From assembly GCA_050084985.1 (NCBI GenBank), contig JBITNC010000001.1:11036001-11100000 (forward strand): a stretch of 64,000 bases of DNA, written 5' to 3'. Positions 58,775 to 64,000 of the stretch are shown here, piece after piece. The number at the start of each line of letters is the position of its first letter. Position 1 is the first letter of the stretch. The notes beneath the pieces are model-generated. The model saw only the letters and a list, made by a program, of their open reading frames with translations. It searched no databases and was not told the DNA's origin. Source of the stretch: Nageia nagi. Taxonomy: Eukaryota > Pinophyta. A program made the position numbers and the translations under genes.

Positions 58775-60210
58775 TCACTTCCCTTTGAAGGTAAACTTCA
58801 CCAACCTAATAGCATCCCTAAGCTTATAGAACTGAGTTTCTAGGAGGGGTTTGGTGAATAAATCAATGGATTTCAAGGTATATGGATAATACTCTAGGTG
58901 TATGATCCTATCAAGAACTTTCTTCCTGATAAAATGGGTATGGATTTCCACATGTTTTGTTCTTTGATGGAACATAGGATTCTTAGCCAAAAAAATAGTT
59001 GATTGATTATCTGAAAAAATCAAAGATGAGCTAGCTTGCTTATATCTAATTTTTTTCAGAAGATGCCTTAGCCAAATAGCTTCTTGGGCTACAACAAATA
59101 TGGTATGATATTCAGCTTCTATGGTGGAAAAAAAATAGTAGGCTACTTCTTGGAAGCCCAAGAGATAGCACTTAAACCAATGCTAAATATATACGTAAAG
59201 GTTGATTTCTTATCATCTCTATCTCTTCCATAGTTAAAATTTGAAAATCCAGAGAGAAAAATGATGGTAACATAGAATACTTGAGAGCAAGATCCTTAGT
59301 CCTTACAACATACCTCAAGATTTGCTTAACATCATTGAGGTGCTCAACATATATTCTGTATGAATCGTGCCATCAAATTCACTGTAAAGAAAATATCTAG
59401 CTTGGATATAGTCAAATACAGAAGACTACTAATTAATTACCTGTAAGCTGTAACATCAGCTAACTAAAAGTTAAACTCAAAGAAATAGTGATTTCAAGAG
59501 AAATTGAGATTGTAGCATAACTACATTCCACCATTTCAAACTTCTACAATATATTTGATATATACTTAGATTGGCTAAGATAAGTACAATCTTTGTATTG
59601 ATACATTTGCATTCTAAGATAGTAGTGCAAGAAATTGAGATTAGTTACTTAAAACATTGCTTTAAGTTTGGATATGCACTCTTGAATGATTTCATTATTA
59701 TTTTTATTATCAGAAGATCATCCACATAAAAGAGAATGAAGACCACATCTTTTTTTATTAAACATATATAGATTAGAATCCAAAAAGCACTTGAAGAAAT
59801 CAATATTTACAAAAATATTGTAAAATCTTTTTATACCAAGCTCTAAGTGCTTACTTAAGTCCATATAATGACTTCTTTATCTTGTCCACAAAGAACTCTT
59901 TATCTTCCATAATGAACCCTTCTGATTGATTCATGAAAATTTTCACATCTAAGTCACCATCGAGAAATGCACTCTTGATGTCAAGTTGAAAAACTTTCCA
60001 TATTTGAGCTGTAAAAAGAGCAAAGATAATTCTCACATTCTTCTCATTAGGATAAGGAACCAAGTTCAAATTTTTATTTTTCATAAACGCCTCATACTCC
60101 ACTTTCATGGCTTCTATCCAACACTCATGTTTAGAAGCTTCTTTAAAGGTTAAGGGCTTATGCTTATTTTGAATCTTGGCAAATAAGGATTTATTCAAGG
60201 TCATGCTCCT
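58775..60210 (-). pseudogene. Cop2-b reverse transcriptase and RNase H
   Basis: 60204-59851 is the RT N-terminal part (FKEASKHECWIEAMKVEYEA, VFQLDIKSAFLDGDLDVKIF, DKIKKSLYGLK) with the first catalytic Asp in QLDIKSAF. FYVDDLLI lies at about 59725-59700 with YVDD intact. After frame changes, RNase H is in 59161-58775: STIEAEYHTIFVVAQEAIWL, FSDNQSTIFLAKNPMFHQRT, HVEIHTHFIR, SIDLFTKPL, with the Glu and Asp sites conserved. Typical copia order; the best preserved RNase H in the window. Confidence 0.8.
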
Positions 60211-61130
60211 TATTACCCTTTATGTTAGAGAATTTTATTCCTAAGATGACTTGATTACATTAATATCTAACCAACTATGTGCAATTGAAAAGTCCTTTAG
60301 ATCATCAACATCCTCATTAGAAGCATATTCTTCAAGAAGTTCATTGAACTTTACATCTTTTGAAATAAACATAGTTTTGTAGGATAAAGAGTAAAACTTG
60401 TAACCTCTATGCTGATTGTCATAACCCATAAAGATGCATTTTATAGCCTTTTTATCTAACTTTTTCTTTTTTTAGAAATAATGTAGGAGAATACTTCACA
60501 ACCAAACACCGTAAGATGTGAAATGTTAGGTTTTCTTCCTAACCATGCCTCAAAAATAGTTTTTCCCTGAATATCTATTATGGGACACCTATTCAAGGTG
60601 TCAATAGTAGTCCTCATAATTTCACCCCATAAGAAATTAGAAAGATTACCCAGCATGCATCTAGCCATCTCCATAATTATTTTATTTTTCTTTTCGATAA
60701 CATCATTCTACTGAAGAGTGTATGGAATTATAAACTATCTTTTGATTCTATACTTAGTGCAATAAATATTAAATTTATTATTGTTATATTCTCTCTCATT
60801 ATCTGATCTCAACATCTTGATTTTAAGGTTAGTTTGATTCTCAACAAAAGTCTTAAAAACCTTAAAACTCTCAAAGGTTTGATTTTTTTACTTAAGTAGA
60901 TACCCAAAGGTCATCCTACTAAATTCATTAATAAAGGTTAAAATGTAAGATGTTCTTTAAAGCAACTTAGTTTGAAATGAACCCATCAAATCTGAATGCA
61001 CAAGTTCAAAAGGTTAAGATGCTCTTATTACCTTATCTTTTTCAAACTTTTATCTATGCATCTTGTTAAGAATGCACTTCTCGTATAGACCAATCGAAGG
61101 AGAGATTAAAGGCAAACTTTTCACAAGTTC
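60211..61130 (-). pseudogene. Cop2-b integrase
   Basis: Minus-strand blocks: KCILNKMHR (about 61080), LVHSDLMGSF (about 61000-60975) with the first catalytic Asp, then IEKKNKIIMEMARCMLGNLS (about 60695-60640) with the catalytic Glu kept. The open stretch 60674-60456 continues TTIDTLNRCPIIDIQGKTIF and EAWLGRKPNISHLTVFGCEV. 60429-60241 (MGYDNQHRGYKFYSLSYKTM) is the 'GYD...KGY' tail. Confidence 0.8.
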
Positions 61131-61659
61131 TTAATCTTTTATGACTTGAATGCTCTTATGGTTAAAATGTCCTAAATGATCGTGCCAAAGATTGCCTTTA
61201 GAAAACACATTTATAGCAAGACACATCTTTGATAGAATTTGATCCATAATGTAGAGATCATCTTTCATTGATCCGTTAACCAAAGTGATAAGTTTTTTCT
61301 TAATGCACCAAGATTAAAAGTTGAATTTAAAAAAGTACCTTTTTCTAGCAACTTGGATCATGGAAAGAAGGTTCATCTTAAGCTTAGGAACATAGAGCAT
61401 ATTATCAAGAACCTTTTCATGAATCAACATACTCCCAATTCTTTAGACTTCAAAGGTAGAGTTATCATCTATCATAATTGCATCTTTTTATACTTGTAAA
61501 AATTTTCAAACTTTTTCTTTTCAAAGCATAGATGATTAGTGCAATCAGAGTCAATAATCTAATCAAACAAAAAAGAGCAAGACATAGAGTAAAATGTCAT
61601 AACAAAATTAGCTTAAATATTCTTCTTTTCTTTGAAATTTTTTATATTTCCATTACCTT
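61131..61659 (-). pseudogene. Cop2-b protease and GAG-pre-integrase
   Basis: Minus-strand IIDSDCTNHLCFEKKKFENF near 61566-61508 is the copia protease active site with D-S-D where D-S-G is needed, so it is inactive. LGHFNHKSIQVIKD near 61175-61135 is the pre-integrase. Broken frames. Confidence 0.65.
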
Positions 61660-62690
61660 TATTCTTTTCTTCACTTCTTAGCAATCAACTTCTTTGTGAC
61701 CTTGGATGCCATAATAATTACAATTACCATAAAATTTTTTCTTAGGATATAGATTGTTTGCTTTGCCTTTTTTATCTTTTTACTTGAAGTGGTTATTATT
61801 GCCATTATTCCTACTGTTGTTGTTATTCCTATTGTTATCATTATTGCCATTATTCTTACTACTATAGCTATTACCTCTTTTCTCAAATCTTTTGGAGGAA
61901 GAAAGATAAGATTTCTTTTTATGGTTGAACTTCTTCTTGAAAGGAGTTTTGGTTACTCTAAGAGCAACATTATGCTTAGGAGAAGAAATCAAGACCTTTT
62001 TGTTAAAGCTTTTCTCATGCTTCAAAAGGAGCCTAAAAAGGTTCTCAAAGATAAGATTTCTTTTTATGGTTGAACTTCTTCTTGAAAGGAGTTTTGGTTA
62101 CTCTAAGAGCAACATTATCCTTAGGAGAAGAAATTAAGACCTTTTTGTTAAAGCTTTTCTCATGCTTCAAAAGGAGCCTAAAAAGGTTCTCAAAGAAGAA
62201 GACTTCTTTTTCATCATCAAGCCTTATTTTCATAACCGTCATAAAGTTTTTAAACCTTGAAGAAAAGTTTTGAAGAATGATGAAGACCATGAACTCATCA
62301 TTGATCCAATTGCATCTACAAGCAACAAGTTGTGTACTAATGTTAATAATTTTATTCAAGTAGATAACCATATTTTCATCTTCCCCTTAACAAGATTGCA
62401 GCTACTTTTGGAGAATAGTAAATATTTTTGAAAACTATGAACCAAGGGATATTTGCTTAAGTTTATCCCAAGCTTCTTTTGCCAAAGTTGAAGAGGAAAT
62501 CATCAGAAGCATATCATTTGAAACTACATGAAAGATCATAGAGGTTGTCAATTCATTCTTTATGTTATAAGTCTCTAGTGTCTTCTCATCTATAAGAGGT
62601 AAAAGGTTCTCATTCACTATTTGCCAAAGCTTTTTTACCTATAATTTAGCTCTTATATGAAGTTTTCAAATACTAAAGTTAGAAACATCA
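61660..62690 (-). pseudogene. Cop2-b gag, with recent internal duplication
   Basis: 62617-62435 (MNENLLPLIDEKTLETYNIK, STLAKEAWDKLKQISLGS) and 62371-62045 (MVIYLNKIINISTQLVACRC, FSSRFKNFMTVMKIRLDDEK) are the UBN2 domain. 62025-61780 (MKHEKSFNKKVLISSPKHNV, KKSYLSSSKRFEKRGNSYSS) is the basic Asn-rich linker. The knuckle near 61730-61690 reads CNYYGIQGHKEVDC, with the second Cys changed to Tyr. A 145-bp tandem duplication (61904-62193) breaks the frame and repeats the MKHEKSFNKKVLISSP segment. Confidence 0.8.
61904..62193. repeat. 145-bp tandem duplication in Cop2-b gag
   Basis: Units 61904-62048 and 62049-62193 differ at only two positions (g/c and c/t) by direct reading. Cop2-a has a single unit at about 205-345. 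145 is not a multiple of three. Confidence 0.9.
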
Positions 62691-63695
62691 AGAATGTGTT
62701 TGGTAAAAAAGATTCTCTTATTTGCTACACAAAAATATGAAAAATAATAAGCATATAATTAACAACATTATATGTTAAGTTTTAACCAAGTAAAAAATAC
62801 ATGTTAATTTTAACACAAAAGATATACCTAATTTGTTTCACTAGTGTAAATATTTTACAACTCATAATAATCTATGTACCTAAATACATTTCTCATCTTA
62901 AGAACCGTAGATGTAGAGTGACATTGTTGAGGTTTATTTTCTTATCTAAAATTAGGCTTTCACCTAGATGCCCACAAAGAGGAGCCTAAGTACTACCAAT
63001 CCTCAACCAGTTTGCCTTGGTCAATATTATACTTTCTCATAAGAAGTACCCACTATTTTTCAAAGTTATAAAGTTTATTAGATTGATCAAATTATTAATC
63101 TTGATTAGATTTCAAATTATCCTTTTAATTTATCAAGATAATATCTGAATAAACGTGCAAACATGTGCTATCACTACACATATGTCTGTCCACCTATTGG
63201 AGTTATGTCTAGACCAATAGAGGACTTGGGGGCAATTAACAAGTACAAACTTTTCATCATTTGGATCGTCGAACTTAAAGGCTCCAGTTTGCTTGTTCTC
63301 ATCTCATGGCTCCCCAAACAAGTCATGTTGTGGAATGTACGTACAGATGTGTTCATTTGAAAGGGTTACTCATTTCAATGTTTACGATAAAGCAAAAGTG
63401 CTAAACATGAAGTAAAGTGCATAAATTAAACATCATCCATCTATAACATGGAACCTTAAGAGTCCAATGGGTTTTGTTTACTAACTCCTAGAGAACATCT
63501 TTACATAGGTCCATAAATTTGCACAAATTAACTTTGCAAAAATGATAAATACTCATGCATTAATTATATAATTTGCATAAGTTAACTTTGCATAAAGGAT
63601 AAATTCTGAACATGCATTTTTAAGCCATAAGCATGCATCTTAAAAAATTAAATCCTAAGCATTAACTTAAAAATTTAAGTCCTTAAGTATGCATT
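62691..63695 (-). other. Cop2-b leader, proximal part
   Basis: Matches 851-1740 of Cop2-a in order. Non-coding; the paired ORFs at 63163-63360 are the counterpart of 1305-1516 and overlap on opposite strands. Confidence 0.55.
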
Positions 63696-63984
63696 ATTAA
63701 CTTAATAAATAAGTTTTAAAAATATATATTAATTAGCTTAAAAATTAAGTACTAAGCATGCACTTATTAACTTAACAAATAAGTTCTTAAAACATACATT
63801 AATTAGCTTAAAAATTAAGTACTAACAATGCATTTATTAACTTAACACATAAGTATTAAGCATGCATTTAACTTAAGATTTAAGTACTAACCATAAGCAT
63901 GCAACTCTTTATCTTAAAGTAAAAATTTAGTGCTAAGCATAAGCATACAACTCTTTATCTTCAAGTAAAAATTTAGTATGCATA
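63696..63984. repeat. Tandem repeats in Cop2-b leader (70 bp and 46 bp units)
   Basis: 70-bp units start at 63696, 63766 and 63836 (attaactta...ttagcttaaaaattaagta), the third partial. 46-bp units start at 63893 and 63939 (ataagcat[g/a]caactcttt). GCATGC and TTAAGT motifs recur throughout. The array probably continues past the window. Confidence 0.75.
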
Positions 63985-64000
63985 CTAGATAAAAATAATA

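Larger units (their letters stand above)
57574..64000 (-). mobile_element. Cop2-b: Ty1/copia, lacking only its 5' end in this window
   Basis: Minus-strand element: 3' LTR (57574-58060), polypurine tract, 3' UTR, RNase H, RT, integrase, protease, gag and a leader running off the right edge. Same family as Cop2-a; gag and leader correspond block for block. It interrupts Cop3 gag at 57573. Confidence 0.85.

Noticed and set aside
1-64000. CRISPR arrays, rRNA, tRNA genes, bacterial operons
   Set aside because: No regularly spaced short repeats with unique spacers, no rRNA cores and no tRNA cloverleaf recognised; context is a plant repeat region.

Overview
The window reads as plant nuclear heterochromatin from a very large, repeat-dominated genome. 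The DNA is strongly AT-rich, CpG is scarce by eye, no intact host gene is visible, and almost everything recognisable is a decayed, nested LTR retrotransposon. The lineages present (Ty1/copia, and Ty3/gypsy of the Tat type with two RNase H domains) are those of seed plants. A gymnosperm is my best guess, but it rests on repeat style only. No rRNA, tRNA, CRISPR or prokaryotic feature was found. I use private family names: Cop1 to Cop5 for copia families, Gyp1 and Gyp2 for gypsy families.

Layout from left to right. 1-4695: 5' half of a minus-strand copia, Cop2-a (gag, a long leader holding a pentatricopeptide-repeat relic, decayed primer-binding site, LTR). 4696-10011: 3' end of a plus-strand gypsy, Gyp2-b (downstream ORF region and 3' LTR). 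10012-11642: AT-rich, nothing recognised. 11643-41111: two minus-strand Cop1 copia bodies joined through one shared LTR. That LTR (13824-14143 plus 36475-36884) is split by a 22-kb plus-strand gypsy, Gyp1 (14144-36469), which is itself split by a 13.8-kb minus-strand gypsy, Gyp2-a (19142-32942). 41112-51277: a plus-strand copia, Cop5, split in its RNase H by a minus-strand copia, Cop4 (44456-50619). 51278-53479: AT-rich, nothing recognised. 53480-57573: minus-strand copia Cop3, whose gag is cut by a second Cop2 element, Cop2-b (57574 to the window end).

Several boundaries are fixed to the base by TG...CA LTR ends and target-site duplications: ATAAC/ACAAC for Gyp1, ATGTG/GTGTG for Gyp2-a, and a perfect TATCA for Cop4. 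The insertion order is therefore clear: Cop1 array, then Gyp1, then Gyp2-a; Cop5, then Cop4; Cop3, then Cop2-b. All coding regions are pseudogenes with frameshifts and stops. The damage is largely of the C-to-T / G-to-A type expected from deamination of methylated cytosine, including loss of integrase catalytic residues.

The most interesting points are: (i) an RNase H domain lying between protease and reverse transcriptase in Gyp2-a, while in the enclosing Gyp1 the second RNase H lies after reverse transcriptase; (ii) a long sense ORF region with a coiled-coil tail downstream of integrase, shared by two Gyp2 copies; (iii) the Cop1 tandem array with a single shared LTR and a shared catalytic defect; (iv) a PPR-gene relic inside a copia leader; and (v) tandem expansions inside retrotransposon coding sequence. 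No new cellular system was found.
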